Shown here: positions 46,980 to 59,020 of the stretch, piece by piece | Layout of the letters: every line of letters begins with the position of its first letter | Position numbering within the stretch: the stretch's first letter is position 1 | Source of the DNA: Lobosporangium transversale | Taxonomy: Eukaryota; Mortierellomycota; Mortierellomycetes; Mortierellales; Mortierellaceae | NCBI RefSeq assembly: GCF_002105155.1 | Contig: NW_019028993.1 | Location: forward strand, 372,001-436,000 | Length of the DNA: 64,000 nucleotides | Direction of reading: 5' to 3' | The notes under the pieces: model-generated | What the model saw: only the letters and a program-made list of their open reading frames with translations | The model's database searches: none | What the model was told of the DNA's origin: nothing | Made by a program: the position numbers and the translations under genes

Positions 46980-49900
46980 ATGAATCATAATTCACCACAC
47001 TACCCAACTTCACCAGGCTACGATCACGCCTCGCCCACGCCCTCTTCTCCCTCATCCCCCGCACCCTCTCACGACGGCAGCTATAGGTCTGGCTCCAAGG
47101 GCAAAAAACCCGCCTCTGCAGCTCGCCTCCCTGAGTCTCTACTCTCCTCCACCATTGATTTCCCAAAACCAAAACCAAGGAAAAAGCACCCTTCCGAGGT
47201 GGGATCGCCAGGCCCTATATCCGGAACTGACTATCATAATGTCCATCCTACGAGTGAGGCTACTAATGAGGAGACTTCTGAAGAGGACGAGGCTGTCAAG
47301 CAGGCGAAAGAGGATCCATTAGCTGCTCAAGTCTGGCGCTTGTATACCAAGGCAAAAGACTCTTTGCCTAACGGGAAACGGCTTGAGAATCTCACCTGGC
47401 GTATGATGGCTATGACATTGCATAAGAAGAATAAGGAAAAGGAAGACAAGGAGCGGGAACAAAGTATGGAGCTGGAATGTCCTGTCCCCGCTGGTCAACC
47501 AAGGTATATTAAATATCACATTGAGCCATGTTGTCCATCATGAAAAGCATGATGCCTTGATTACAGCGTTTTAGGAAGAGCGACCCTCCAGTCATCTGCA
47601 TTGATCCTTTTTACTCATTATTATCTCTATGATTGTGTCGTATTTACTGATAAAATTGTAGTCATATGGATACCATGAGCTCCAAACCCATGCCTAGCAT
47701 GAGCATCGCCATTCCTGCACCAAATCATCACGGTACTACCTCAGGATTTTATGATGCGACTATGCAATCCGACTCTGACGACGACCACGGCTCCCAATCG
47801 AACGCGTCTTCTACAGCGTCTTCGCCCAGAGAGATGAGGTTTAGTGGTATTCCAACGATGACACCCATCAAGAGTCCTCCAAGCTCACAGAAAAATGGTT
47901 TCAAATTTTCATCTGTTTCCCCTTCCTCCCGCCAAAAGAAATCGTCTGTCAGCAACAACATCAACGTCACCAACACTAACAATAGCTATTTCAATAATAA
48001 TAATTCCAACCAGCCAAGCAGAAGCCCCACAACAGGGTCGTTTATGAATGGAGTGACACCCTCACCAACCAACTCCATCTCTATAGATTTTGGCGCTGGT
48101 GCTGGCACTACATTCAACTCTGTTGGAAGTAATAGAAGCTCTGGAAGCAGTAGTAGGCCGACCCTTTCTCGAAGCTCTACAGGAAGTAAATCTGGACATT
48201 CAAGTTCACGCAATAGCACACACCGACTATCAAGTTACCAGGGCAAGGTAAATTAAATGCAAGCATATGTAAATTTATTGTCCTATGCTCATACTACAGT
48301 TACTATCCTCTATTCTAACTTTTTTTTTTTTTTTTTTTTTTTTTTCTTAAAAAAAAAAACAGGCGTCGTCGGGATCAGCAACAGATAAAATTACTCAGTC
48401 ACAGGCGGCCAAACAAACAAACCTCCAGTCAGTAGCAGCAGGCACATTCCGCAGCCCTATGCCCAACCCATACCTCGGAAGCATCAATATCCCTCACGAT
48501 GCTTCATCAGGTGACTCAGACTTTGAATCTTCCCGTCCTTCCTCCCCAACAACAGTCTTCCCCACCCAATCCTCAGAGAGACCAAAAGTCAAATCAAAAG
48601 CCAGATCAAAATCTGGAGATGAAGTACCTGTTAAGCAAGAGTCTCCGACCCAAAAGAAGCTCTTGGTAAATCCATCCAGTGCTCCTTCCTTTGGTATTAA
48701 GACTGAAAGTGTACCTGACTACACTACAGATGACAATCTTTTAGGCGCGAATACCCTTGCCACGTCAAATCAAAATATTTTTTATCCCGACTATTTACTC
48801 GCTGCAGCTGCTCAACAGCAGCAGCAACAACAACAACAACAGCAACAGCAACAGCAGCAACAGCAGCATCTTTTACAGCAACAGCTTCTTCAGCAGCAGT
48901 TACAACAAGGGACTAATGCGTTTGGTGAAGTAAATTATGGAGATTTGATCTCCATGATGAACTTTGGGGGAGTTGATGGTACATCTGGGTTTATCCAGGA
49001 TCCCGAGCTTTTGGACGCACGGTTTTTCAATGCGGCAAATGATTTGAATGCTACCTCTCAAACAGGACAGCCTTCCGGGTTCATCGACCCGGCACAGCTG
49101 CTGCCTTTTACCAGCCAGCCGGGCACTTTCTTTAGCGAACAGACGGCTTCCTTTGATTCAAATGGGATTGCTATCAGTCAATCGACTCCTTCGGACAGTG
49201 TTATGAGAGAAGATGCGAATATGGACACAGATGAGGCTGAGAAACCACCAATATCAATACCCCCAAGCTCATTAAGCTCTAACCACCAGGAACCTGCATG
49301 GACCACTGACAGTCCACCCATCACTAAAAAGACACCACCAACATCATCAAGCTCATCTATCGTTCCTGGAAAGCGCTCTCGTGCACATGCTCGTCAGTCT
49401 GCAGAAATAAAAGCTGATACTTCAACGGCCAAAGCATTTTCCGAGGAATCCTCTGAGAAACCTGCTAATTCTACACCGAATAACAATCCTTCTGAAACAT
49501 CAACTTCGACCCCCAACTCGAGCTCAACCTCGATCTCGACTTCTAATTCCGCTACAGATAATGCATCTTCTGTACCACTGATACCCACAAAATGTACCAA
49601 CTGCAGTACTCAGAACACACCTCTTTGGCGTCGTAACCCAGAAGGTCTGCCACTTTGCAATGCCTGTGGTCTCTTCCTGAAGTTGCATGGCGTTGTCCGC
49701 CCGCTCAGTCTCAAAACAGACGTTATCAAGAAACGAAACCGAAACAATGCGAATGCCAGTAACAGCACGAGCCAAAACGGAGCTAATGCTAGTACTGGGC
49801 AGACAGCTGGAGTAAATGGAGAATCCACTGATGGATCTAGCTCTGTTTCTACGCAAGCTTCAAAATCCTCAGACGACCTGCATGCACCGAACAAGCCAAC

Positions 49901-50371
49901 GAAGAATGCACAGCGGCGTAAAAGTATAGAGCTCAACTCGGCAACTAGTACTCAAGACAAGAAGGAGTCAATGAATCTCAATCTCCCAAACTCGGGTCCT
50001 CTGAACTCTTCGAACGCTAGTTCTGCACCAACCACGCCTACAGGAGCAGCGCTAAATGTCGGTACAGATGGCTCGAATCAAGTGAATGGAATGAGTGGAA
50101 TCAGCACATCGATACCAACAACAATGAGTTCTGGGACCACAACGTTCACTTCGACACATACGTTCCCCAAGCGTCAACGAAGGTACTCTTCAGAATCCAA
50201 AGCGATGGCTAGTGCAGCCCAGGCACAAAATGCAGAGAGTCAATCAGCACGGCCCTTGTCTGCTAAGCAAAAACAGCAGCAGCAGCAAAAGCAGCAGATT
50301 AAACAACAACAGCAGCAACAGCAGCATTCGAATACAGGTCATCAGGGATACCCATCCTCTCAAAGTATCTT

Positions 50372-50404
<33 letters not shown>

Positions 50405-51189
50405 AGCTGTTTCAGAGCAACAAAGGCTATCATCGCAGCAGCAAGATCAGATGCAGACTGGTCTAGGATCAATAACAGCAGGGTTGGAGACCAATCAACT
50501 TCAATTGCCTTATGCATTCACAACTCTGCCGCTCTCTCAACAACAGCAAGGCGTTGCAACATTGGAGCGTGCGCAGCAACTGATGTACCAGGATATGTTG
50601 AACCGTCGCCGTCAGCAGCAGGAACAGCAACTTCATGAGCAGCAACAACGTCAACAGCAACTCCAGCAACAGCAACTCCAACAGCAACAGCAACAGGCAA
50701 TCATGGCCTACCTGAAGCGTCAGCAGCAAATCCAAAGCATGGATAGCTCTCTTACACCCCAGCAGCAACAACAGATCCAGTTCCTTCATCAACAACAGCA
50801 GCTTTTGCTGCAGCAGCAGCAGCAACAACAACAACCTCCCATCATGACCACGACCAATGGCAAGATGATGAGTGCAGCACCATTTGGGCCAACCGTGATG
50901 ACTGGTCTTGAAAATGTTTTGGGAAGTGGGTCTGGAGGTATTAGTGGACTGACAGTAGGAGTGCAGAATCCGATGGCGATGTTTAATGGGGACTGGTCCA
51001 ATTTGGATCTGAGTACAACTGCTGCGGCTGCGGCTGCAGCAGGTGTGACTTCACCATCATTGCAAACTAGTGCGGGAGCTCAACTGGGTATTTCCACAGG
51101 GATGATGTCGATAGAGCAGCAGCAGCAGGCACATGCTATGCTCGTTGCACAATACCGGGCCAAGATTGCTGGAGCTGGCCAAAATCATT

Positions 51190-51191
<2 letters not shown>
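46980..51191 (+). CDS. areA: AreA/Nit2-type GATA transcription factor
   Basis: Exons 46980-47503, 47662-48247 and 48363-51191 (3,939 nt, 1,312 aa). The N-terminal fungal GATA module (DUF1752) lies near residues 113-142, with [12 protein letters not shown] and [11 protein letters not shown]. The single zinc finger is C781-x2-C784-x17-C802-x2-C805, followed by [18 protein letters not shown] and KKRNRN, as in AreA/Nit2/Gln3. These factors bind HGATAR sites and switch on alternative nitrogen-source genes when preferred nitrogen is short. The rest is low complexity: Ser/Thr/Asn-rich segments and many glutamine runs, the largest at about 48815-48900 and 50270-50840. These are likely disordered activation regions. 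The 3' end is followed by an A-run. No second finger is present, which argues against SreA- or WC-type factors. Confidence 0.93.
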
Positions 51192-51226
<35 letters not shown>

Positions 51227-51533
51227 AAAAGAAAAAAAAAAAAAAAAGAAAAAGACGAGGGTTCCTTCACTTACCCAGCTTCATTTACTTATTCATTCAT
51301 TTTTCATCCTTTTTTAAACACATCAACCTCCACTTGTATTTTCATCCGCCATTTTTTTTTATTGTTTTTGGTCTAACCTGTTGTATATTTTTATTGAACA
51401 ACATAAACGTAATCTATCTAAACAAAAAAAAAAAAAGAAAAAAAAAAAAAAGTTCTATTGTATATACATTGTCTAAACAAAGCTAGAAGTATACTCGATA
51501 AATATGAACAATCATCAAGAAGGTATGACTGTC
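51192..51533. other. Intergenic between convergent GATA factor and transporter
   Basis: 342 bp with A/G-rich runs just after the GATA stop and near 51421-51450. Both 3' ends lie here. Confidence 0.5.
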
Positions 51534-53249
51534 TTATGCCTCTTGCTCTTGTTGCTGCTGTTGTAACAATTGCTGTTGTTGTTGTCTTTTCTTTTCGAGT
51601 CTCCATTTGTTGAGACCCATACCGCCGGTGCAGAGCATGACGAGAGAGGCACCCAAGACGCTGAAGAAATCGGGATTTTCATGCTGAATGGTGATCTGGA
51701 ATATGAATGCGAATACAATATCGTTCATGCGCATCAAAGTTCCTGGTCCCAGAGGCGCCAATTGTAGGCTGAACATTAGGAAAAAAAAAAAAAAAAAAAA
51801 AAGTCATCGTATTAGAATTAAGATTCGTGTTTGTACACGCTATCATTTTTCAAAAAAAATAAAAAATAAAAAAAAAAGAAAAAGAAAAAGAAAAAAAAAA
51901 AAACTTACCCCGAGTTCAAAAGAACCTGTCCAATAAATGCAACGACACCGAGGGTGATAATGCCTGTCCACACAAGAGTACCTTGTGGTGCTTTGTAGCC
52001 ACCTTGGAGAGCATATAGACCGATCATGCTTACAAAGCAGCTCACAACACCAAAGTAGACGACGTGTTGCATGGAATGGGCACCTTGTTTTCCAATCTTG
52101 CGAACAATCACATATGCCTAAATAAAGGAAACAAAAAAAGGGAGAAAAAAAAAAAAAAAAAAAAAAAAAAAGTTAACAGGAGACCTTCAGATCCCGCAAG
52201 ATGCTTAAAAGTCCGAACGTCATGGGAAAATATGCATGTTGATGTGCAAAAAATACATGTACAGGAAATCAAGAGAGAAAAGAGGTCGGATTTTTTTTTT
52301 TTTGCGCAGTATGCAGATCAAAGAATTGCTTTTGTTTCGGAGAAAGATTGGGTTTGTCTTTTGCATCGCCAGATCCGCTAGTGCCTGCCGTATTTTGTGT
52401 GTTGACAAATCCAGCTCAGCATAGCATATTAAATGACCCTTTTTTTTACTATTAGTGCTATTGGAATCTCCCCTTTTCCCTTTTTTTTTTTTTTTTTTTT
52501 TTTTTATTGTAAAAATGACTTACCACAGCGGAGCACATTGCTCCACAAATCCCAGCCAAAGCACCATAGAGTCGATGATGATCTTCTCCTTGTCTCTGTA
52601 GCAACATCATCATGACAGCGGACGAACTATTGTCGCTGAAGCTCTTTGGATCCTGATGAAACAGGACTGAGGGCTTCGCGACCAAGATGACTCCAATCAT
52701 CGAAACCACAGAAGCCAACATATCCAATGGACCGAAAGGCTCTTTGAGAACAATCCTACCCAAGATCGCCGTGAAGACAGGTCCCAAAAAGAAGATGACG
52801 GTCGCATCTGCCAGAGGCATGACACTCAACGCATAAAAGAAAAACCCCAATCCACAGGATCCTGCCAATCCACGACAGAACAACAAAAACCGAACGCCTT
52901 TATTTCCAAAGGGTGAAACATTGAGGCATCGACAGGCTATAACACCAAGAAATGTTTGCACAACACCTCGAAAGAAAACAATCTCAAAAGAAGGAATGGT
53001 CTTCGCGGTCAGAGAGACCAACAGGGACATAAAACTGAAAAATAAGGCGGAAAGGGTCATATAAAAAAGACCCCTCGTCTCTTGATGGCGTTGTAGAGCT
53101 GCTGCTACTGCTGTAGTTCTATCTTTAGTAGCTTCAGGTGAAGCAGAAACCACAGTACTTGAGGAAGTTAAAGTGGAGGGGGTATAGGGTGTATCGTTGG
53201 CATTGGGTTTGCTATGTAAAAGAGGGCTAGATTCACTATGGGCTGTCAT
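51534..53249 (-). CDS. EamA/DMT-superfamily transporter (SLC35G-like)
   Basis: Exons complement(52524..53249), complement(51909..52117) and complement(51534..51768), 1,170 nt, 389 aa. After a polar N-terminus of about 60 residues there are about ten hydrophobic helices in two EamA repeats. The first contains FYMTLSALFFSFMSLLVSL, FFRGVVQ, LADATVIFFLGPVFTAILG and a GVILVAKPSVLF end. The second has LQLAPLGPGTLMRMNDIVFAF and SVLGASLVMLCTGGMGLNKW. The repeated LADA...GP.F and closing helix are typical of drug/metabolite transporters, predicted to move small solutes across the plasma or an internal membrane; the substrate is unknown. The C-terminus is Gln-rich. Both introns carry A/T runs. The start is set by the first ATG of the open frame. 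Confidence 0.9.
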
Positions 53250-53481
53250 GATTCAAAGGAGGTGAAATAGATACGGTGACCTTGTGGATGAAAGAAACAA
53301 AAAAAAAGAAAAAGAAAAAAAAAAAAGAAAAGAAAAAAAGGAATGAGTGGAGAAAACGAGAAGTCAAGTCGTTGCTTCGAGTGGTGGAAAAGGCAAAACT
53401 TTAACGCTCCTCCAAAGGCAAGGATGCAAGGTAAGTAGACAATGATCATGTGACTGACTTTGCCACCCTTTGACCTGAAAT

Positions 53482-53514
<33 letters not shown>

Positions 53515-53846
53515 GGTTTACCCGTTGTCACATGAGATCCTCAACAATGACAGTGATGTGTGAAGGTCGCACAGGGCTCCCTGGCGGATTAATACATATG
53601 GTGGCGCCTCTTCATTTATTCGCCCGCATCGGTGTATCAAATCTATGTACGATACGAAAAACCGCAATAAATTTTGTCCTGGGCCATCCTTCCTTCTTTT
53701 CATTTACTCATTTTTACTTCATTTCATTCCATTGGAAGTTCAATTCGTTCTCTCGTTTCTGTACTCTTATTTTAATATCTTTCAGAAACGTGGCAACTGT
53801 GCATCCCATTAAAATCTTGACTGATATTCAATAACTACCTGACTTT
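53250..53846. promoter_or_regulatory. Divergent intergenic region, transporter / transglutaminase-like gene
   Basis: 597 bp between two divergent starts, with A-rich runs near 53300 and 53480. It should contain both promoters. No clear TATA box. Confidence 0.4.
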
Positions 53847-56789
53847 ATGAGTCGCTTCTCCAGTATCGGCACGACCACTACAATGTACAACAGTGGGTCT
53901 TCATTCACGCACAGTTCTACACCCCACCCGAAAAGCGATCTGATCATGGCTCCAAAACGTTCACTTCCTCCACCACCCCCTATTCCTTCATCAACAGCTA
54001 CACCACCAAAACGACCAGTACCATCTCTCCCTACAACAACTGATGATGAACGATTACCCCAGGCTGCAGCTACGTCTCCAAAGCGATCGCTGCCTCCACC
54101 ACCAACGCCACCCACCAGTAGAGAGCACAGTAGCATAGCACCGCCGCCCCGGTCATTACCACGCCCGCTCTCTGTTGTCTCTCTTACCAAGCCCAATCGA
54201 CCTATACCCTCTATCCCAGCACCATCTCATACCCACATCGAAAGCGAAGATAATGAGAAAACTCTCCATGCTCCTACAACTCCTGAGACCCCAACCGGGA
54301 TTGCGCCAGTACCATCGCCGCGTCGTCTCAGTATTATTGAAGGACTGGCCAAACCACCAATCATTCGTCCGTCATCCATGGTTTCTGTCAATTCAATCCG
54401 AACATCTGAAAAACATACCTCTTCTATTTATGAAGAAGACGAAGAGGAGCATGGACCAGTGAAGGTGCAAGAGCAAGAGCAAGGGCCAAGGGAGGATAAC
54501 GCACCAATGTCTCCGATACATTCAACGACTATGCCTGCTGTACCTTGGTTAGCTGAACTGGAAAACAGGCGAGCTGGATTGAATTCTACTAAGAAACCGC
54601 CAGCCGAGCATTCAAGTCATATCTCTTCAGATTCTGCTCAAACACCTCTCGAATCTTCGAAACGAGTCATCTCCACTTCAAAATCACCTCAAACCTTAGT
54701 AACGAATGGATATCAGAAAAATCTGGTCCCTGTGCCCTCAACACACGTTCATTCACTAAAACACACAACACCCACATCTCCAAAGCCAGTACCAGTATCA
54801 ATAACCACGTCCTCCGTCACACAGACAACCGGTGTAGTTCTACCTAAACGCGCCGTGCCCCGATCCCCAGTTACTCCAAGGTCGTCAGAGTCAACGCAGG
54901 GAGACAAACTATCACCTATTCCTAACCGGTCGGGATCAAACATTTTGAAGAAGATTGAGGAGCTACATCTAAATGAAGAATCACCTGCACCTCCACACCC
55001 ACCCTTGCCACCTTCCAAACCACGAAGATTACCCTGCATTACTCCAGTTCGTGATGATCAGACAGCGGAGCGTGTGCAACAAACGCAGTTCAAGATCGAG
55101 CCGCCTCTTCCTATCCCAGCACCTATACCACCATCTCTTCCACAAAGGCGCCCAACTATATCACAAAAACCAACTCCTCCTCCCCCTCCTCCTCCACGCC
55201 CTACGCTGCCGCAACGTCCTGAAACACTGCAACACCCCGAACCTCTTCAACGTCCAGAACTGCCTCGGCGACCAGAGTTACCTCAGCGTCCCCCTCTACC
55301 AAAGCGCCCTGGACAGCAAATGCAGCAGCAGCAGACTACGACACATAGCCATCATTCATCCTCACAGTCTTTCTCGAGCGTACAAACCTCAACAACCACA
55401 GTTAACGGGTTTTCCAGTCATTTTTCACAAAAGGCTTCAGTATCATGCACGTCATTGATTGAGCTTCAGTCAGGCGAAGATGCTGTCAGTGCACTCAATC
55501 GAACTTCACCAATGTTTACACCAGAATTCAATGGTGAGAGACTAGATCTAAGCCTAGCAGATTTTTCAGCGATGGACGACCATGCCAGGTCATGTCCACG
55601 GTCCGAAGAGGAAAGCATTGCTAGACTCTCTTACTATTTGACATCGCCCTTCCAAGGTGACCAAGTGGCACAACTGAGGACGATCTTTACATGGCTCGCT
55701 ACTAATATTGAGTATAACATGAAGGGACTATTATCCGGTAACTTTGGCGATAACTCTGCCGAGACCGTCCTCCGAACCAAGACTGGAGTCTGTGCAGGGT
55801 TTTCAAATCTTTTCATGGCTCTTGCGGCTCCGGCACAGTTGGGTGTGACACAGGTGACGGGTGTTGCTCGTGGATATGGGGTCGAGGTTGGAGGTGACTC
55901 GTTGGGTGCAGGACATGCGTGGAATGCGGTAACGATTTCAGGAGAATGCCTATTAATTGATTCGACATGGGGTGCAGGAGCAGATGATCCGACAACGGGA
56001 ATGAGCAAGATGTTTAAACCACAGTACTTCCTGATACGCCCAGAGTGGTTAATCTATAGTCATTGGCCAAATCAACCACAAGATCAATTTCTGAACCCAC
56101 CTATTCATGTGGATGTGTATCGCGCGCTGCCTTTCCGAATGATAGATTCATGGACGCTGGGTATTGTCCCAATCGGAGTGAATAGCACGCACACGGTGTA
56201 TACAGATAATGATTACTTTGAGCTTGAAATCTTGCTTGAGAAACAAGCATGGAATGGAGCAACTGCGTTCATGGCATCTCACCTGGACTGGAAGACTACA
56301 GGCGAAAGAATCAAGGCAGCTCGTCACTGGACTCGTGAAGATGAGAAGGGTATCATCATGACAATCAAATGTATTTGCCCCACACCAGGATTCGGGACAC
56401 TGATGGTCTATGGAATGCCTGCGACTAGCACTGAAGGTCACTCAATCAACGTTCTGCAGTACAAGATCGTGAATAATGGTAGTGGGGCAAACGCAATGCC
56501 CATGATGGAGACGTATGATGTACTGGGGTTTTCGTTTTCAATCATGGAGCCTATTACAGCACGCGTTCAAAGTGGTGTTACACAGACCATCCGCGTCAAG
56601 ATCTTTAATGTACAGAAGGGAGAAACGGCGCCTAGGCCCGTATTGGTGGGCGGGTTTATGCCTGATCCGATGAAGGAGATAGGACAAGGATTGTATGAGT
56701 TACAGAAGACACTGAGGCCTGGCGAATACAAGATTGGGTTCATGAAGGGCATCTCCATGGGTCTCCTTGGTGTCTTCCATGCAGTATAG
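53847..56789 (+). CDS. Proline-rich protein with transglutaminase-like (KY/Cyk3-type) domain
   Basis: Single exon, 980 aa. Residues 1 to about 510 are disordered and Pro/Ser/Thr-rich, with many KRxLPPPP and RPxLPxRP motifs, including a run of LPQRPE-like units. Such motifs bind SH3 and similar domains. The C-terminal half holds a transglutaminase-like peptidase fold. It contains C649 in TGVCAGFSNLF, H690 in GAGHAWNAV and D705 in LIDSTWGAG, giving a complete Cys-His-Asp triad in the usual order. It most resembles the KY/Cyk3 group. Cyk3 acts in cytokinesis at the bud neck and usually has an SH3 domain, which is absent here; in Cyk3 the triad is often degenerate. A cytoskeletal or septation role is an inference. 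The gene is unusually intronless for this window. Confidence 0.85.
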   Translation: MSRFSSIGTTTTMYNSGSSFTHSSTPHPKSDLIMAPKRSLPPPPPIPSSTATPPKRPVPSLPTTTDDERLPQAAATSPKRSLPPPPTPPTSREHSSIAPPPRSLPRPLSVVSLTKPNRPIPSIPAPSHTHIESEDNEKTLHAPTTPETPTGIAPVPSPRRLSIIEGLAKPPIIRPSSMVSVNSIRTSEKHTSSIYEEDEEEHGPVKVQEQEQGPREDNAPMSPIHSTTMPAVPWLAELENRRAGLNSTKKPPAEHSSHISSDSAQTPLESSKRVISTSKSPQTLVTNGYQKNLVPVPSTHVHSLKHTTPTSPKPVPVSITTSSVTQTTGVVLPKRAVPRSPVTPRSSESTQGDKLSPIPNRSGSNILKKIEELHLNEESPAPPHPPLPPSKPRRLPCITPVRDDQTAERVQQTQFKIEPPLPIPAPIPPSLPQRRPTISQKPTPPPPPPPRPTLPQRPETLQHPEPLQRPELPRRPELPQRPPLPKRPGQQMQQQQTTTHSHHSSSQSFSSVQTSTTTVNGFSSHFSQKASVSCTSLIELQSGEDAVSALNRTSPMFTPEFNGERLDLSLADFSAMDDHARSCPRSEEESIARLSYYLTSPFQGDQVAQLRTIFTWLATNIEYNMKGLLSGNFGDNSAETVLRTKTGVCAGFSNLFMALAAPAQLGVTQVTGVARGYGVEVGGDSLGAGHAWNAVTISGECLLIDSTWGAGADDPTTGMSKMFKPQYFLIRPEWLIYSHWPNQPQDQFLNPPIHVDVYRALPFRMIDSWTLGIVPIGVNSTHTVYTDNDYFELEILLEKQAWNGATAFMASHLDWKTTGERIKAARHWTREDEKGIIMTIKCICPTPGFGTLMVYGMPATSTEGHSINVLQYKIVNNGSGANAMPMMETYDVLGFSFSIMEPITARVQSGVTQTIRVKIFNVQKGETAPRPVLVGGFMPDPMKEIGQGLYELQKTLRPGEYKIGFMKGISMGLLGVFHAV

Positions 56790-56914
56790 AGTTTTTTGTA
56801 TTAAGCTGCTTTGATAAAACAAAAATTAATTTGAAATATTTGAATTGATATTATTATTATTCTATTATTCTATTATTCTATTAATGTGATCATTATGATT
56901 GTTATTGAAATTAA

Positions 56915-57469
56915 TTATCTCCTATCTTTGATATGATCGACAAACGTTTGGACCAATGATGGTGGCTAATAAAGAGAAAGAAGAAAGGAATTTAGACTTA
57001 TGAATCGATGATCAAACGTGCATGGGTTTATAGCCACAAAGTTTTTTTATTTTTTTATTTTTTTATTTTTTTTTTATTTATTTATTTATTTATTTTTTTT
57101 TTTAAAGGACGGTATACTTACATCTGCAACAATGGCGAAGCGATTATCCCAGTCGACGATCAGCGGTTTCTTTAATAACCCTGGTTTACCATCCAAAGCC
57201 AGTTGCGCTTCTTTAATAGTGGATACCTTTGGAGCATCCTCCTTGAGAATCAACGATGCTCCTTTTGCCTCGGATCCATTGCCGAGATAGCGAATAATAT
57301 CAGCTACTTGAGCATGCGTTGGAGGGATCTTCTTTGATTGAACCACATCCACGTCAAACTTGTGTGTAATAGCTGCTCTCTTCAGAAGCCGCAAGGATTC
57401 TTTTGAGAGCTTGCAGGTAGGGTCATGAAAAATGGTAATCATGGTACTCTTCGGAAGCCGGAATGACAT
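56915..57469 (-). CDS. FMP46: Fmp46-like mitochondrial thioredoxin-fold protein (DUF1687)
   Basis: Exons complement(57122..57469) and complement(56915..56965), 399 nt, 132 aa. The protein begins MSFRLPKSTMITIFHDPTCKLSKESLRLLK, a thioredoxin-like first strand with a single cysteine. It continues through PTHAQVADIIRYL and ends RPLIVDWDN-like PLIVDWDNRFAIVAD, then PPSLVQTFVDH. Size and pattern match the fungal Fmp46/DUF1687 family, a putative redox protein found in yeast mitochondria; its biochemical role is not established. The intron (156 bp) contains a long T/TTTA stretch. The stop lies 125 bp from the convergent transglutaminase-like gene. Confidence 0.75.
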
Positions 57470-57878
57470 TTTGAAAAGGAAAGGAATGTTTCTTTTTTGT
57501 TGTTGTTATTGTTGTTGTGAAATGAGAACAAAGCAAGTTTAAAAAAAAAAAAAAAATGAACGCATGAATTCGAAAATGATTTTTCCTTTTAGGAAAAGGG
57601 GATCTAGATCATGTGACCAACACATAACGTAGATGTGTGATATGTATGTTTTTGTTTTTTCTTGCATAATGGGATCTTATCTGATATGAAGGCAATATTT
57701 TTAATGAAGACAACAAGATGAGAAAGAAAATAGTACAACGTTTTCTATCCGTACAAATAGACGAAGAAAGAAGGGATCGGATAGAGATATTTCTCCACCG
57801 CGAGAAAGAACAAGTTGAATAAACTAATAAACTCGTAAAGTATATGTTAAAGAAAAAAAAAAAAGAAAACCTCCTCAT
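57470..57878. other. Intergenic: upstream of Fmp46-like gene
   Basis: 409 bp between two minus-strand genes. It holds the Fmp46-like promoter and the HMG gene's 3' end, with short A-runs. Nothing else seen. Confidence 0.45.
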
Positions 57879-58517
57879 TTAATCAGATTCCTCATCCTCA
57901 TCCTCCTCGTCATCCTGGGCCTTCTTAGCATCGTAGGCAGCCTTCTCGGTGGCATACTTGGCCTTGGCTTTCTCGTGCTTTACAACGTAAGGCTAATTTT
58001 TGTTTTTGACAAGCAAAAAAAAAAAAAAAAAAAAATTTAGCAACACGCGACGCGTCACAAAAACAAAAAAAAGTCAAAACGGATTTAAGCAATTTGGGTC
58101 AACTTACAGCCTTCTGGTCTTCAGTGTATGCCCTCCACTGCTCTCCGAGAAGACGTCCGATCTCACCTAAAAAAATAAAAAGGAATGAACGCGTCAGCGA
58201 ACATATGCAGCCAGCCACATATTCAGTTAGAAAGCCTTATTCACTATACTTCAAAAAAAAAAAAAAAAGGCTATTTTTTTTTTTTTTTTTTTGCTTTTTC
58301 ACCGTATTTCACGATGGATCCTGAATGACTTACCGAAGGATGAATCAGGGTTTTGAGCCTTCACCTTCTCGCGCCATTCCTCACAGAACAAGAGGTAGGC
58401 AGACATAGGATTCTTGGGAGCATTGGGGTCCTTCTTGGCCTTTCTCTTCCTCTTCTTGACTTCCTCGTTCTTGCCACGCTTTGACACTTTGGCGTCTTTC
58501 TTTGCGACCTTGGGCAT
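57879..58517 (-). CDS. NHP6: NHP6-type HMG-box protein
   Basis: Exons complement(58334..58517), complement(58108..58166) and complement(57879..57992), 357 nt, 118 aa. A basic N-terminal arm ([22 protein letters not shown]) leads into one HMG box: [16 protein letters not shown], then [19 protein letters not shown] and [20 protein letters not shown]. The protein ends in an acidic tail ([11 protein letters not shown]). NHP6/HMGB proteins bend DNA without sequence specificity and help FACT and transcription complexes act on chromatin. Yeast Nhp6 lacks the acidic tail, so this resembles animal HMGB more in that respect. A 5'UTR intron (58528-59020) is suggested by a GTAAGT donor and a TATAG acceptor 10 bp before the ATG. 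Confidence 0.93.
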
Positions 58518-58527
58518 TATGCGTTAT

Positions 58528-58590
58528 CTATAATAGTCAATTTTTTTTATTTTTTATTTGGTTTGTCAGTCATCTCAGCTCCCAGATCAG

Positions 58591-58622
<32 letters not shown>

Positions 58623-59020
58623 GTCACCAGACAGACACCCACGCAAAAGCATGTTTGCAAAATTGACGTGGATATGTTATTTATTCCAAGTGCAATATTT
58701 GATTTTTTTTGTGTGAAGCAAGAAGCTCCGAAATATTGTGTGGGAGTGGATGTAGGAGTGTATATGTATGTCTGTCTGTCTTTTTATATTTTTTTATTTA
58801 GCCTTTTATGACGGGTTAGGGATGAGAAAGTGAGATGAGAATGAGGGATGGTGGCTCGGGTATGGGGATGAGCCTTGGTCCGTTCCAGCAGTGAGGATGA
58901 ATGATATGGATATGAATTTTCTCCTCTCGATCGCCTCTTTAGTTGGCGATAATAAAAATCAAGCCTGTGTCTTGTGGTTGTTTAACATATTACGAGCATA
59001 TGGAGGATATGATTACTTAC
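58528..59020 (-). other. Probable 5'UTR intron of the HMG gene
   Basis: Minus strand: donor GTAAGTAATC after CCATATT, acceptor ATTATAG ten bases before the ATG. Length is 493 bp and it includes a T-run. If correct, the promoter lies beyond about 59040. Confidence 0.5.
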
